Shown: piece by piece, positions 54,781-62,949 of the stretch | Layout of the letters: the number at the start of each line of letters is the position of its first letter | Position numbering within the stretch: the first letter of the stretch is position 1 | DNA from: Bryobacterales bacterium | GTDB taxonomy: Bacteria; Acidobacteriota; Terriglobia; Bryobacterales; Bryobacteraceae | Direction of reading: 5' to 3' | NCBI GenBank assembly: GCA_003170295.1 | Contig: PNAJ01000059.1 | Coordinates: 1 to 64,000, forward strand | DNA length: 64,000 bases | Program-made: the position numbers and the translations under genes | The notes under the pieces: model-generated | Told to the model about the DNA's origin: nothing | Database searches by the model: none | The model's input: the letters and a program-made list of their open reading frames with translations, nothing else

Positions 54781-55929
54781 ATGGGCCCGATCCTTCTGGC
54801 TACTTTTCTCGCAATCGATCCGACACTCGCCCGCTCTTACCTAGCCGAGCTTCACGCCGCCTGCGAACCCGCCCGCGCTTTCTGGCGTCACGATCTCTGC
54901 GGACCCGTCGTCCTAGCCGACCCAACCAACCGGGCCTACATTACCTCCGATAGCGAAGGCACTCTCCCCGCGAACATCGGCTTGGCCAACACCGCCCTTG
55001 ACTGGAACGGCAGCAAGTGGACCATGATCCTCTGGCCTCTGCCCACCGACCGCAACCAGCGCCTCGCCCTCATGCTCCACGAAAGTTTTCATCGCATTCA
55101 GGATTCCCTCGGCCTCCCCATGAGCAACCCCGACAATCCTCATCTCGATACCTTAGACGGCCGCTATTATCTTCAGCTCGAATACCGCGCCCTCTCCGCC
55201 GCCCTCCAATCCGAAGGAGTCGCGCAGCGCCAAGCCGCCGCCGATGCCGTAGCTTTCCGCCGCCAGCGCCGCGCCCTTTTCCCCAACGCCGCCGCCGCCG
55301 AACGTACTCTAGAAATGAATGAAGGACTCGCCGAATACACCGGCGTAGCATTGAGCGGAGCGCCCCGCCGCTTAGCTCTCCTTGATCTCGAAACCGGTGC
55401 CTCGAAGCCGAGCTTCGTCCGCTCCTTCGCCTACGCCACCGGCCCCGCCTACGGCCTCTTACTAGACGCGTATAACAAGGACTGGCGCACAACCCTCAAG
55501 TCCACCGACGATCTATCCGACCTCTTGCATCTGGAGATCCCGTCAAATCCTTCGGTCGATCCCTACAACGGCAATACCCTCCGCGCGCAAGAAGTCGATC
55601 GCGACCAATTCCGACAACGCCGTATCGCGTCGCTCCGCAAACTCCTGGTGGACGGTCCCGTTCTAGTTCTTCCCCTTCAGCAAATGAGTATGGAGTTCAA
55701 CCCCAACAACCTGGTGCCGGTCGACGGCCTGGGCACCGTCTACCCCACCATCACCATCCGCGACCTCTGGGGCTCCATCCAAGTCACCGAAAACGCGCTC
55801 CTCTCGCAGGACTTCAAAAAGTTAACAGTCTCCGCCAGCGGCGGATGGAAATTAGACCTGAAACCCGGCTGGAAAATAATAGAAGGCAAGCGCCAAGGCG
55901 ACCAAACGATTGCTTCCTCACCGCAGTGA
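54781..55929 (+). CDS. Putative zinc metallopeptidase of unknown family
   Basis: 382 residues. A short hydrophobic N-terminus (GPILLATFLAI) may export it. HESFH at residues 100-104 (preceded by RLALML) is an HExxH zinc site, and EMNEGLAEYTG about 77 residues later could give the third ligand (Glu181 or Glu185), as in gluzincins. The C-terminal third (about 300-375) looks like a beta domain (VYPTITIRDLWGSIQVTE, KKLTVSASGGWKLDLKPGW). I know similar uncharacterised proteins but no function. It starts 9 bp after the MFS gene and is followed by a terminator-like repeat. Confidence 0.7.
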   Translation: MGPILLATFLAIDPTLARSYLAELHAACEPARAFWRHDLCGPVVLADPTNRAYITSDSEGTLPANIGLANTALDWNGSKWTMILWPLPTDRNQRLALMLHESFHRIQDSLGLPMSNPDNPHLDTLDGRYYLQLEYRALSAALQSEGVAQRQAAADAVAFRRQRRALFPNAAAAERTLEMNEGLAEYTGVALSGAPRRLALLDLETGASKPSFVRSFAYATGPAYGLLLDAYNKDWRTTLKSTDDLSDLLHLEIPSNPSVDPYNGNTLRAQEVDRDQFRQRRIASLRKLLVDGPVLVLPLQQMSMEFNPNNLVPVDGLGTVYPTITIRDLWGSIQVTENALLSQDFKKLTVSASGGWKLDLKPGWKIIEGKRQGDQTIASSPQ

Positions 55930-55935
55930 GCCGCA

Positions 55936-55979
55936 GCTTGTGGCGCGCGCACTCGTGCGTGCCGCGTCGACACTCGTGT
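55936..55979 (-). repeat. 44-bp dispersed repeat, family C copy 2
   Basis: Identical over 44 bp to the reverse complement of 39539-39582. It starts 6 bp after the stop of the metallopeptidase-like gene. Sequence outside the 44 bp does not match. Confidence 0.9.
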
Positions 55980-56018
55980 TTTGGATGCGCCTCGCCGCAC
56001 CGATAGCGATGAAAACCT

Positions 56019-56059
56019 GTGGGGCAGGATGGCATCCTGCGGCCGATTGGCAATCGGCC
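56019..56059 (-). repeat. Double-hairpin repeat, family D copy 1
   Basis: GTGGGGCAGGATGGCATCCT starts the unit, whose first hairpin pairs CAGGA with TCCTG; the second is GGCCGATTGGCAATCGGCC. It agrees at 38 of 41 positions with the reverse complement of 61040-61080. Confidence 0.85.
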
Positions 56060-56065
56060 CTTTTT
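56041..56065 (+). terminator. Intrinsic terminator formed by the family D repeat
   Basis: The stem GGCCGATTG/CAATCGGCC is followed by CTTTTT. It should end the phosphoesterase-MFS-metallopeptidase transcript. Confidence 0.6.
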
Positions 56066-56179
56066 GGCTGTTTTCGAGAGTGTCGCCGCCCGGGACCATC
56101 GCGATCTCCGCTCGCCCGAAAGCGCCCTCATCCTCCTCACCGCCGCACTGGCAATCGCCGTCGAATTCACGACCTAAAT

Positions 56180-56228
56180 GTGGGGCCGCCAATTTTGGCG
56201 GCAGCCGCCCTTTCAGGCGGCGTCAGGC
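56180..56228 (+). repeat. Double-hairpin repeat related to family D
   Basis: Starts GTGGGGC as family D does, then CCGCCAATTTTGGCGG and GCCGCCCTTTCAGGCGGC form two hairpins. The layout is the same while the stem bases differ. Confidence 0.7.
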
Positions 56229-56269
56229 CGGAAGGAACTCGCTCCCGCCCGAAAGTTATCATTGAGGGC

Positions 56270-58432
56270 ATGCGATTCGTCCTGATCCTCATCACCGCGA
56301 CACTAACAATCGCCGGCGAATTCTCGACCTCGCTCGGTGATACTTACCCCCGCACCATCTCAGCCATCGCAACGGATTCCGCAGGCAATACCTACGTAGT
56401 AGGAAGCAGGCAGCTCGGCGGCGGTCCTTATGGGCTTCTTATCGGCGGTGTTTCTTTTAGCGGCATCACCGGCCTTCCCTCCATACTCTCCTACGGAGGC
56501 TCCGACGTCTTCGTCACCAAGCTCGACCCCAACGGCAGAGTCCTCTTCACCGACACCTTCGCAGGCAAAGGCATCGACACCGGCTCCGCCATCGCCCTCG
56601 ACCCCTCAGGAAACATCTACATCGCAGGCACGACAACCTCGAACGATTTCCCGTTGAGTAAGGCTCTGCAGACCCAGCCGAGCACCTCCGGCACCGGATT
56701 CATCATCAAGCTAACCAACGACGGCACGACCATCCTGTACTCCACATACTTCGGAGGTCTCGCTGGCATGACGAGCATCAGCGCCATGACTACAGACCCC
56801 GCCGGGAATCTCTATCTCACTGGCTACACTTCCGCGAGCGACTTTCCACACACCACAGGCATGCCTTCCGCAAAAGTCAATCTGATTTATACTGCGCCCG
56901 ATAACCCGGCCATCTCCGCTGCCTTCGTCACCGCACTTGATTCATCAGGCAAGATCCTCTTCTCCGGCACCGTTGGAGGGACGTCAGCAGGCTGCAACGG
57001 CGTCGAATTTTGCCGGGACGCATATGTCTTCACCACTGGAGTCGCCATCGCGCTCGATGCATCGCGAAACGTCTACTTCGGCGGCAACACCGACGCGACC
57101 GATTTCCCCACAACTTCCGGAGCCTTCCTGAAAAAGGGACTTGGAGCATTCGCCGGGAAAATCGCCGCCAGTGGCTCTGGCCTCCTGTATCTCACCTTCC
57201 TTGGCACCGGCACGCAGTTCTCCCCCCTCGTAACCGGGACGAACGTTCTTTCCTCCCTCACGGTAGATAGCTCTGGCAACGCTTACCTCGCGGGCAGCAC
57301 AGGCGACCCGTCCTTCCCCGCTACCGCCGGCACCTATCAACCAAAGTACGCCGGAGCCCCGCTTGACCCCTTCGGCAACCCTACCAGCACCGACGGATTC
57401 GTGGCCAAACTGAAGCCCGATGGGACGGGCCTCGTCTGGGCGACCTTTCTCGGCTCCGGGACTGACGCCGTGAACTCCGTCGCCGTGGATGCTGCGGGAA
57501 ATGTCTGGGCCAGCGGCACCACCGCCTCCCCGTCGTTCCCCAATAAGCAGGGATGGTCCCAAGGCGGTGATTTTCTAGTCGAGTTCAATCCCCCCGGCTC
57601 CGCTCTGTCCTATTCCGCGCTCTACTCCACCGGCACCGTCGCACAGTCCGTCGCCCTCGATCCCTCCGGCCTCGTGCACTTAGCGGGCGCTAACGGTTTC
57701 GTCTCCGCCATCAATCCAAGTTCTGCGCCCACGATGAGAATTTTCAATTTCCAAAACGCCTTCGGAGGCGACGGAACCGCCCGCATCTCGCCCGCCGAAG
57801 TCATCTCCATCTACGGCCCGAACATCGGCCCCGCGACAGCCGCACCGGCGACACCCACCAACGGCTTCTATCCAACAACCTTCAGCGGCGTGCAAGTCCA
57901 AATCAACGGCGCGAACATTCCCTTGCTCTATGTTTCCGCCAACCAGATCAACGCCGTAGTCCCGATGGGCATCGCACCAAACGCCTCCGCAATAGTCCGC
58001 GTGATCAATGGAACAACGGTAAGTCCCGATTATCCAGTCTGGATCGTCACCTCCGCGCCGCAAGCGTTTCCAGCGGTCCTAAATCAGGACGGCACCATCA
58101 ATTCCAAAACCAATCCCGCAAAAGGCGGCTCGACGTTCGTGTTCTATGCCACCGGCTGGCCGTCGAATTTGGCCGCCTTCGCCGACGGCCAGATCGTAAC
58201 TTATGCGCAGGACTCATGCGTGATGACCTGTCAAATAAATGCCACCAACGGCACCCTCACCGCGACGGTAACGTACGGGGGCGTAGCGCCGGGCATCGTC
58301 GCCGGAGTGACTCAATTCAACGTCCAACTCGGCATGATTGACCGGTTCTTCTTCCCCGCTGGACCTAAGCAGATCATTTTCCTGCTGACCGGCCCTGCCT
58401 CCATCACGCAAACAGTCTGGGTCGCCCCTTGA
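56270..58432 (+). CDS. SBBP-type beta-propeller protein with Solibacter-type C-terminal domain (TIGR03437)
   Basis: 720 residues, signal peptide MRFVLILITATLTIAG. Residues 30-465 hold repeated units of SBBP type: TDSAGNTYVVGSRQ, LDPSGNIYIAGTTTSNDFPLS, TDPAGNLYLTGYTSASDFPHT, LDASRNVYFGGNTDATDFPTT, VDSSGNAYLAGSTGDPSFPAT, VDAAGNVWASGTTASPSFPN. The last 220 residues (from NAFGGDGTARISPAEVISIYG through QINAVVPMGIAPNASAIVRV) are the TIGR03437 domain, known mainly from Solibacter. It is probably secreted or on the cell surface; ligand unknown. GAGGG precedes the ATG. Its stop overlaps the antiporter start. Confidence 0.93.
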   Translation: MRFVLILITATLTIAGEFSTSLGDTYPRTISAIATDSAGNTYVVGSRQLGGGPYGLLIGGVSFSGITGLPSILSYGGSDVFVTKLDPNGRVLFTDTFAGKGIDTGSAIALDPSGNIYIAGTTTSNDFPLSKALQTQPSTSGTGFIIKLTNDGTTILYSTYFGGLAGMTSISAMTTDPAGNLYLTGYTSASDFPHTTGMPSAKVNLIYTAPDNPAISAAFVTALDSSGKILFSGTVGGTSAGCNGVEFCRDAYVFTTGVAIALDASRNVYFGGNTDATDFPTTSGAFLKKGLGAFAGKIAASGSGLLYLTFLGTGTQFSPLVTGTNVLSSLTVDSSGNAYLAGSTGDPSFPATAGTYQPKYAGAPLDPFGNPTSTDGFVAKLKPDGTGLVWATFLGSGTDAVNSVAVDAAGNVWASGTTASPSFPNKQGWSQGGDFLVEFNPPGSALSYSALYSTGTVAQSVALDPSGLVHLAGANGFVSAINPSSAPTMRIFNFQNAFGGDGTARISPAEVISIYGPNIGPATAAPATPTNGFYPTTFSGVQVQINGANIPLLYVSANQINAVVPMGIAPNASAIVRVINGTTVSPDYPVWIVTSAPQAFPAVLNQDGTINSKTNPAKGGSTFVFYATGWPSNLAAFADGQIVTYAQDSCVMTCQINATNGTLTATVTYGGVAPGIVAGVTQFNVQLGMIDRFFFPAGPKQIIFLLTGPASITQTVWVAP

Positions 58433-59598
58433 CCCTTGTCCTCCTGCTGCTCCAAATCGCCGTGATCCTCGCAGTCTGCCGTCTCCTGCACGAACTATGC
58501 GAGCGCATCGGCCAGCCCCCCGTCATCGGGGAAATCATTGCCGGACTCCTTCTCGGCCCCTCGCTCTTCGGCTGGCTCGCTCCAGATTTATTCGCTCGCT
58601 TATTCCCACCCGCCAGCCTTCCCGCATTGAACGCGCTCAGCCAGATCGGACTCGTCCTGTTCATGTTCCTCGTCGGCCTGCATCTCGATTTGCCCGAAGT
58701 GTGGGCTCTGCGCCGCGTCGCGGGCCTCGCCGGATTGCTCAGCATCGCCGTCCCATTCGCCGCTGGATTGGCGCTCGCCCGGCCTTTGCACGAATTCGCT
58801 CCGTCGTCTCCCATGCTGCCGTTTTCGCTCTTCTGCGCGGTTGCCATGAGCATCACCGCATTCCCCGTGCTCGCGCGCATTCTGGCGGATCACAAATTGA
58901 GCGCCACCCGCCTCGGCCACGTCGCCATCGCCTGTGCCGCGTTTAACGATGTGGTCGCGTGGACCCTGCTGGCCGGGATCGTCGCCGCCTCGCGGTCGGC
59001 CGAAAGTTCCATGGCCGAGCCAATCGCGATCGTCCTGATTTACTCCGCGGTAATGTGGTTGATCGTGCGCCCTCTGTTGCGCTGGGTTCCGAACGAATTA
59101 GCCAGCATGCTCATCTTCGTGTTCCTGTCGAGCTGGGTCACAGAACTCGCAGGCCTGCACGCCTTGTTCGGAGCATTTTTCGCGGGCGTGATCTGGCCAC
59201 GCGGCAGCGTTAAGTTCGAAGAAGTATCGGCCAAAATCGAGCCCATCGCGATGGCCGTCCTGATTCCCCTGTTTTTCAGTTATACGGGTTTAAGAACGAA
59301 TATCGGTTCGGTGAATTGGGCTTATACGGGGATCATCATTGCAGTCGCGGTCTTCGGCAAAGTGGGCGGCGCGTTCGCGGGCGCGCGTTTGATGGGATTC
59401 GACTCGCGAAACGCGCTCTCGCTCGGATGTCTCCTCAATACGCGAGGCTTGGTCGAGCTCGTAGTCTTGAATGTCGGGCTCGATTTGGGAATTCTGACTC
59501 CGCCGCTGTTTTCGATGATGGTCGTGATGGCTTTGGTGACCACTTTGATGACTTCGCCCGCCTTAAATGCCCTTAAAATGCCAAGACCGACGCGCTAG
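58429..59598 (+). CDS. CPA2-family cation:proton antiporter
   Basis: 389 residues with about twelve helices from a TTG start that overlaps the previous stop. RIGQPPVIGEIIAGLLLGPSLFG, NALSQIGLVLFMFLVGLHLD, AVAMSITAFPVLARIL, ACAAFNDVVAWTLLA (the paired-residue ion site N-D), GAFFAGVIWPRG and CLLNTRGLVELVVLNVGLDLGI are the Na+/H+ exchanger signatures. It lacks the KefB/C nucleotide-binding C-terminus. It exchanges Na+ or K+ for protons across the inner membrane. Confidence 0.93.
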   Translation: MTLVLLLLQIAVILAVCRLLHELCERIGQPPVIGEIIAGLLLGPSLFGWLAPDLFARLFPPASLPALNALSQIGLVLFMFLVGLHLDLPEVWALRRVAGLAGLLSIAVPFAAGLALARPLHEFAPSSPMLPFSLFCAVAMSITAFPVLARILADHKLSATRLGHVAIACAAFNDVVAWTLLAGIVAASRSAESSMAEPIAIVLIYSAVMWLIVRPLLRWVPNELASMLIFVFLSSWVTELAGLHALFGAFFAGVIWPRGSVKFEEVSAKIEPIAMAVLIPLFFSYTGLRTNIGSVNWAYTGIIIAVAVFGKVGGAFAGARLMGFDSRNALSLGCLLNTRGLVELVVLNVGLDLGILTPPLFSMMVVMALVTTLMTSPALNALKMPRPTR

Positions 59599-59604
59599 GA
59601 AGCC

Positions 59605-60663
59605 TTAAATGACCATAATAATGCGTCCTTCGCGATCTATGCGCAACTTGCGCCCACGCCACCAAACGGTGTTTCCGAACAACCCAACCACCCATACCGC
59701 AACGCCAAAAAGATCCCTCACCGGGACCAGGAAAAACAGCCGTAATACGTCGGCGCTGCGCATCTTCACCCAGCCAGCGACGAACGCCATCGTCATTCGA
59801 ATCACTAATATGGCGAGTGCAATTCCCCATCGTCCGCACGCCGCGGCCACCACGGCCCACAACGTTGCGTACGTGACAGGTAATCCCAAATAGCCCCAAA
59901 ATTTCGAGACCCGAATCGTCCGCGCCCAACGAATTTGATGCCTCCATACGTCCAACCATCCACCGCCCAGGTGCGTTTCCACAATTACATCCGATAAAAC
60001 GCATTTTAAGCCGAGCGAGTGCAAGCGATGACCGAGTTGATAATCGTCGGCCAGATAATCGGAAACGCTTGCGAATCCGCCGATTTTTTCAAGATCCGCT
60101 TTTCGAAAGGCCAGCGTCGATCCCATCGCGAATTCGTCGACGCCGACCATGCGTGCAACCAATGTGGACGGCGCGAAATCCGTGGCTACGCCGAGCGCTT
60201 CAAAACGCGCCGCAAAGGTATCTCCTACTGCGCGATAGAGGCACGTTACTAATCCGACTTTGGGATCTGCTAATGGGGCGGTGACGCGCGCAAGATAATC
60301 GGGCTCGACGCAGATGTCGGAATCGTTGACGACGATAATATCGCGGCGGGCGGCTGTTACAAGGTCGATGAGGACCCCAACTTTCGCGTTGGGTGTGATT
60401 GTGGAACAGACGATGAGGCGAGCCTTTGGAAACTCGCGAATGATCGCGACAGCAGGATCGTCGATGCTCGAAACACCGCACAACAACTCGGCTTCGAGCC
60501 TCGAATGGGAAGCCAGCGCCGCACGCAGGTTTCCGCCGGCTCCGCTCACCGGCTTCAAAACGGAAGCATTCTGGCTACTGGCTACTGGCTGCTGGCTTCT
60601 TCTCCACAGGCATGCGAGGATTACGAACAACTGATAGGCGCAGGGGATGAGGAAGAAAATCAC
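59605..60663 (-). CDS. hpnI: Hopanoid glycosyltransferase HpnI (family 2)
   Basis: 352 residues. GT2 of ceramide-glucosyltransferase type: SVLKPVSGAGGNLRAALASH, VVNDSDICVEPDYL (DxD), AMGSTLAFRKADLEKIGGF, YLADDYQLGHRL and HQIRWARTIRVSKFWGYLGL, with C-terminal membrane helices. HpnI adds N-acetylglucosamine to bacteriohopanetetrol. The call rests on the protein pattern and on hpnJ in the same operon. The GTG start overlaps the stop of the EamA-like gene (GTGA). The later-acting deacetylase hpnK is not in the window. Confidence 0.88.
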   Translation of the reverse strand: MIFFLIPCAYQLFVILACLWRRSQQPVASSQNASVLKPVSGAGGNLRAALASHSRLEAELLCGVSSIDDPAVAIIREFPKARLIVCSTITPNAKVGVLIDLVTAARRDIIVVNDSDICVEPDYLARVTAPLADPKVGLVTCLYRAVGDTFAARFEALGVATDFAPSTLVARMVGVDEFAMGSTLAFRKADLEKIGGFASVSDYLADDYQLGHRLHSLGLKCVLSDVIVETHLGGGWLDVWRHQIRWARTIRVSKFWGYLGLPVTYATLWAVVAAACGRWGIALAILVIRMTMAFVAGWVKMRSADVLRLFFLVPVRDLFGVAVWVVGLFGNTVWWRGRKLRIDREGRIIMVI

Positions 60664-61025
60664 TGGGCCAAAAGAACTACACCGCCAAGCACCAGGAGAG
60701 CACCAGCCCAGCGCCGCGCGTCGACTCGCTCTTTTAAGACGAGTTTTGCGAGGATCGTTTCGAGGACGAGGCTCGCCGCGGATACAGGGACGGCGAAGCT
60801 TAGATCGGCGGTTTCGAGCAACGTGATGAAGGCGAAAAAGGAGATCGCCATGAAGAAAATTCCCAGAACTAGGAATTTTTTTCGCGCGAGGGTCGCGAAC
60901 AACTTGGGCAAGCCTCGCGGATGGAAGTTTTGAATTTCACCGTGGCGCTTCATCTCAATAGTTTGGAGCAAGTCGCCGAGCACAGTCGATCCGACAACGG
61001 TTGAGACTAGCAGCCAGGAGTTCAT
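60660..61025 (-). CDS. Half-size EamA/DMT-type membrane protein, second of pair
   Basis: 121 residues, four helices: WLLVSTVVGSTVLGDLLQTIEM, KFLVLGIFFMAISFFAFITLL, ADLSFAVPVSAASLVLETILAKLVL and RRWAGALLVLGGVVLLAQ. The last two make the EamA end (P-x-S...E...R-x-x-G). Half-size EamA proteins work as dimers, as ArnE/ArnF do. It lies between another such protein and hpnI, with its stop coupled to hpnI. Its loop HGEIQNFHPRGLPKLFATL is longer than in the partner. The cargo may be a hopanoid precursor or a sugar lipid, which is inference. Confidence 0.82.
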   Translation of the reverse strand: MNSWLLVSTVVGSTVLGDLLQTIEMKRHGEIQNFHPRGLPKLFATLARKKFLVLGIFFMAISFFAFITLLETADLSFAVPVSAASLVLETILAKLVLKERVDARRWAGALLVLGGVVLLAQ

Positions 61026-61039
61026 GCGCAACTCCCGAT

Positions 61040-61080
61040 GGCCGATTGGCAATCGGCCGCAGGCTGCCAGCCTGCCCCAC
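61040..61080 (+). repeat. Double-hairpin repeat, family D copy 2
   Basis: GGCCGATTGGCAATCGGCC then GCAGGCTGGCAGCCTGC and CCCAC. It lies inverted relative to 56019-56059 and fills the gap between the two EamA-like genes of the hopanoid operon. Confidence 0.85.
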
Positions 61081-61083
61081 GAG

Positions 61084-61464
61084 TCACAGCTCGTCTCCGG
61101 CATGGGTTCCCATACCGACCAGCACGGTTCCGGCGACGATCAGCAGCGTTCCGGCCCAGCGCTGCGGGGTGATGTGTTCATTCAGGAAAAAACGGCCGAT
61201 TAAGGCGCTGGCTACGTAGCCCAGGCTGGTGACCGGCAGCACGTAGCTCAAGTCCGCCCAACTGAGCAGGGCCATGCGCGACAGCAGCCAGAGAATCAAC
61301 AGCGTGATGCCAGCCATGACCCAGGGAGTGAGAATCACTGTGACGTACTCAGCGGGCGTGGTGGTGACCCGGCCGTGCATGCCGCGATCGAGAAAGAAAT
61401 TCCCGAACGCGTTCGACAGGACTACGATGATGGCGAAGACGCGCGTCTTCGATTTCAGGCTCAT
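61084..61464 (-). CDS. Half-size EamA/DMT-type membrane protein, first of pair
   Basis: 126 residues, four helices: VFAIIVVLSNAFGNFFLDRGM, PWVMAGITLLILWLLSRMALL, ADLSYVLPVTSLGYVASALIG and RWAGTLLIVAGTVLVGMG. The motifs A-D-L-S-Y-V-L-P and I-T-P-Q-R-W-A-G-T match the small multidrug-resistance/EamA fold. It begins 6 bp after hpnJ ends. With the gene at 60660-61025 it likely forms a heterodimeric carrier or flippase. Confidence 0.82.
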   Translation of the reverse strand: MSLKSKTRVFAIIVVLSNAFGNFFLDRGMHGRVTTTPAEYVTVILTPWVMAGITLLILWLLSRMALLSWADLSYVLPVTSLGYVASALIGRFFLNEHITPQRWAGTLLIVAGTVLVGMGTHAGDEL

Positions 61465-61470
61465 CCGATT

Positions 61471-62934
61471 CTAAACGCGCTCGGCTGCCGCTAAGCGGCC
61501 GGCTTTTTCCGCGGCCACATATTTTTTACGTTTGGCGCGCAGGCTTAAGTAATCCTTAGCTTCTTTATAAAGACGTTTGCGTTCGTGATTATCGAACAGC
61601 GATTTGCGCACGATGCGCCAGGCGGCTTTCGGACGGAAATAATACTCGCCGTAGAAACGCTCCACCCATTCGACCATTTCGCCTTTTTCCAGAATGCCGG
61701 GATAGATCACGTTGGGCAGCTGATGGCCCTCGGCGTCCGACATCTGGATGCTGACGAGGTTGTTTTTCTTGGCGTAGTCGTAGAATTCAGTACCCGGAAA
61801 CGCGTGGGCGATGGAGACCTGAATGGTTTCGACGTCCAGTTTTTTCGCGAAGTCGATGGTGTTGCGGATGGTGTCGCGCGTTTCGCCCGGCAGGCCGATG
61901 ATGAAATCGCCGTGAACGGTGAGGCCTAGTTTGTGGCAGTTCTCCGTGAAGCGCTTCGCCATATCGATGGTGGCGCCTTTTTTGATATTGCGGAGAATCT
62001 GCTCGTCACCCGACTCATAACCGACAATGAGCAGGCGGGCACCGGCTTCTTTCATCGCCTTGAGGGTTTCGTAGTCGGTGGTGACGCGCGACGTGCAGGA
62101 CCAGGTGAAGTTTAGGTTCTTCAACTCCGCGCAGACTTCGAGAGTGCGAGCCTTACGGTAGTTGAAAGTATCGTCGTCGAAGAAAATTTCCTTGAGGCCG
62201 GGGAAATTTTCGAGAGCGTACTGGCATTCCGCGGCGATATCCTTGGCCGAACGCAGGCGCCAGCGGTGGCCAGAGTGGGTCTGCGGCCAGAGGCAGAAGG
62301 TACACATGGCCGGGCAGCCGCGCGTGGTGTAGAAGGAAATATACGGATTCAGAAGAAACGGGACGTTGTATCGCTTGAAATCGAGATCGCGTTTGTAGAC
62401 TTTCGAAACCCAGGGAAGTTCATCCAGATTCTCGATGACGGGGCCTTCGGGATTGTGAACGTTCTTGCCATCGGCACGATAGCTGACTCCGGGCAGTTCG
62501 CTCAGCGGCGTGCCTTTCGCGTAGGCGACGATCTGGTGGTCGAATTCGCGGCGAACGATGAAATCGATGGCGGGGGATGCGTCGAGGGTCTTATCCGGCT
62601 CGATGGTGACGGGCGGTCCGACGAAGCAAACCTTCATCGCCGGATTGGCATCCTTCATCATGTTGGCGATTCTGACGTCGACATGAAAACCGGGCGAGGA
62701 AGTGAACAGTACGAGAAGTTCGTAGTCCTTCGCCATGGCGACGGTCTGCTCGATCGAAACACCGTGCGCCGGGGCGTCGAGCAGTTTGCTGTTTTCAAGC
62801 ATTCCGGCCGGGTAACACAGCCATACGGGGTACCAATACGATTCGATTTCGCGTGTGGAGGGCCAGCGCGAGCCGGCTCCGCCGTCGAATCCTTCAAAAG
62901 AGGGGGGATTTAAAAATAGCGTCTTCAGGGGCAT
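61471..62934 (-). CDS. hpnJ: Hopanoid-associated radical SAM protein HpnJ
   Basis: 487 residues. Residues 1-160 are a B12-binding-like domain (KTLFLNPPSFEGFDGGAGSR, MAKDYELLVLFTSSPGFHVD), followed by the radical SAM core with the cluster motif TTRGCPAMCTFC (CxxxCxxC) and EIFFDDDTFNYRKAR, GYESGDEQILRNIKKG, HGDFIIGLPGETRDTI. The long N-terminal match and SRWPSTREIESYWYPVWLCY fit HpnJ, which turns the glucosamine head of bacteriohopanetetrol into a cyclitol ether. It stands in a minus-strand operon with hpnI. Confidence 0.9.
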   Translation of the reverse strand: MPLKTLFLNPPSFEGFDGGAGSRWPSTREIESYWYPVWLCYPAGMLENSKLLDAPAHGVSIEQTVAMAKDYELLVLFTSSPGFHVDVRIANMMKDANPAMKVCFVGPPVTIEPDKTLDASPAIDFIVRREFDHQIVAYAKGTPLSELPGVSYRADGKNVHNPEGPVIENLDELPWVSKVYKRDLDFKRYNVPFLLNPYISFYTTRGCPAMCTFCLWPQTHSGHRWRLRSAKDIAAECQYALENFPGLKEIFFDDDTFNYRKARTLEVCAELKNLNFTWSCTSRVTTDYETLKAMKEAGARLLIVGYESGDEQILRNIKKGATIDMAKRFTENCHKLGLTVHGDFIIGLPGETRDTIRNTIDFAKKLDVETIQVSIAHAFPGTEFYDYAKKNNLVSIQMSDAEGHQLPNVIYPGILEKGEMVEWVERFYGEYYFRPKAAWRIVRKSLFDNHERKRLYKEAKDYLSLRAKRKKYVAAEKAGRLAAAERV

Positions 62935-62949
62935 TAAATGCGGATTCTC

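Larger units (their letters stand above)
55930..56269. other. Repeat-filled intergenic region
   Basis: 340 bp without a gene, packed with three palindromic units: family C (55936-55979), family D (56019-56059) and a related double hairpin (56180-56228). An in-frame extension of the next gene would cross all of them and is not coding. Confidence 0.75.

Noticed and set aside
54108-54953. A 281-codon open frame on the plus strand across the MFS gene end
   Set aside because: Arg/His/Pro-rich shadow frame; the MFS and following gene frames are well supported.
55910-56269. N-terminal extension of the beta-propeller gene
   Set aside because: It crosses three palindromic repeats and encodes no recognisable sequence; the ATG at 56270 has a ribosome-binding site and a signal peptide.
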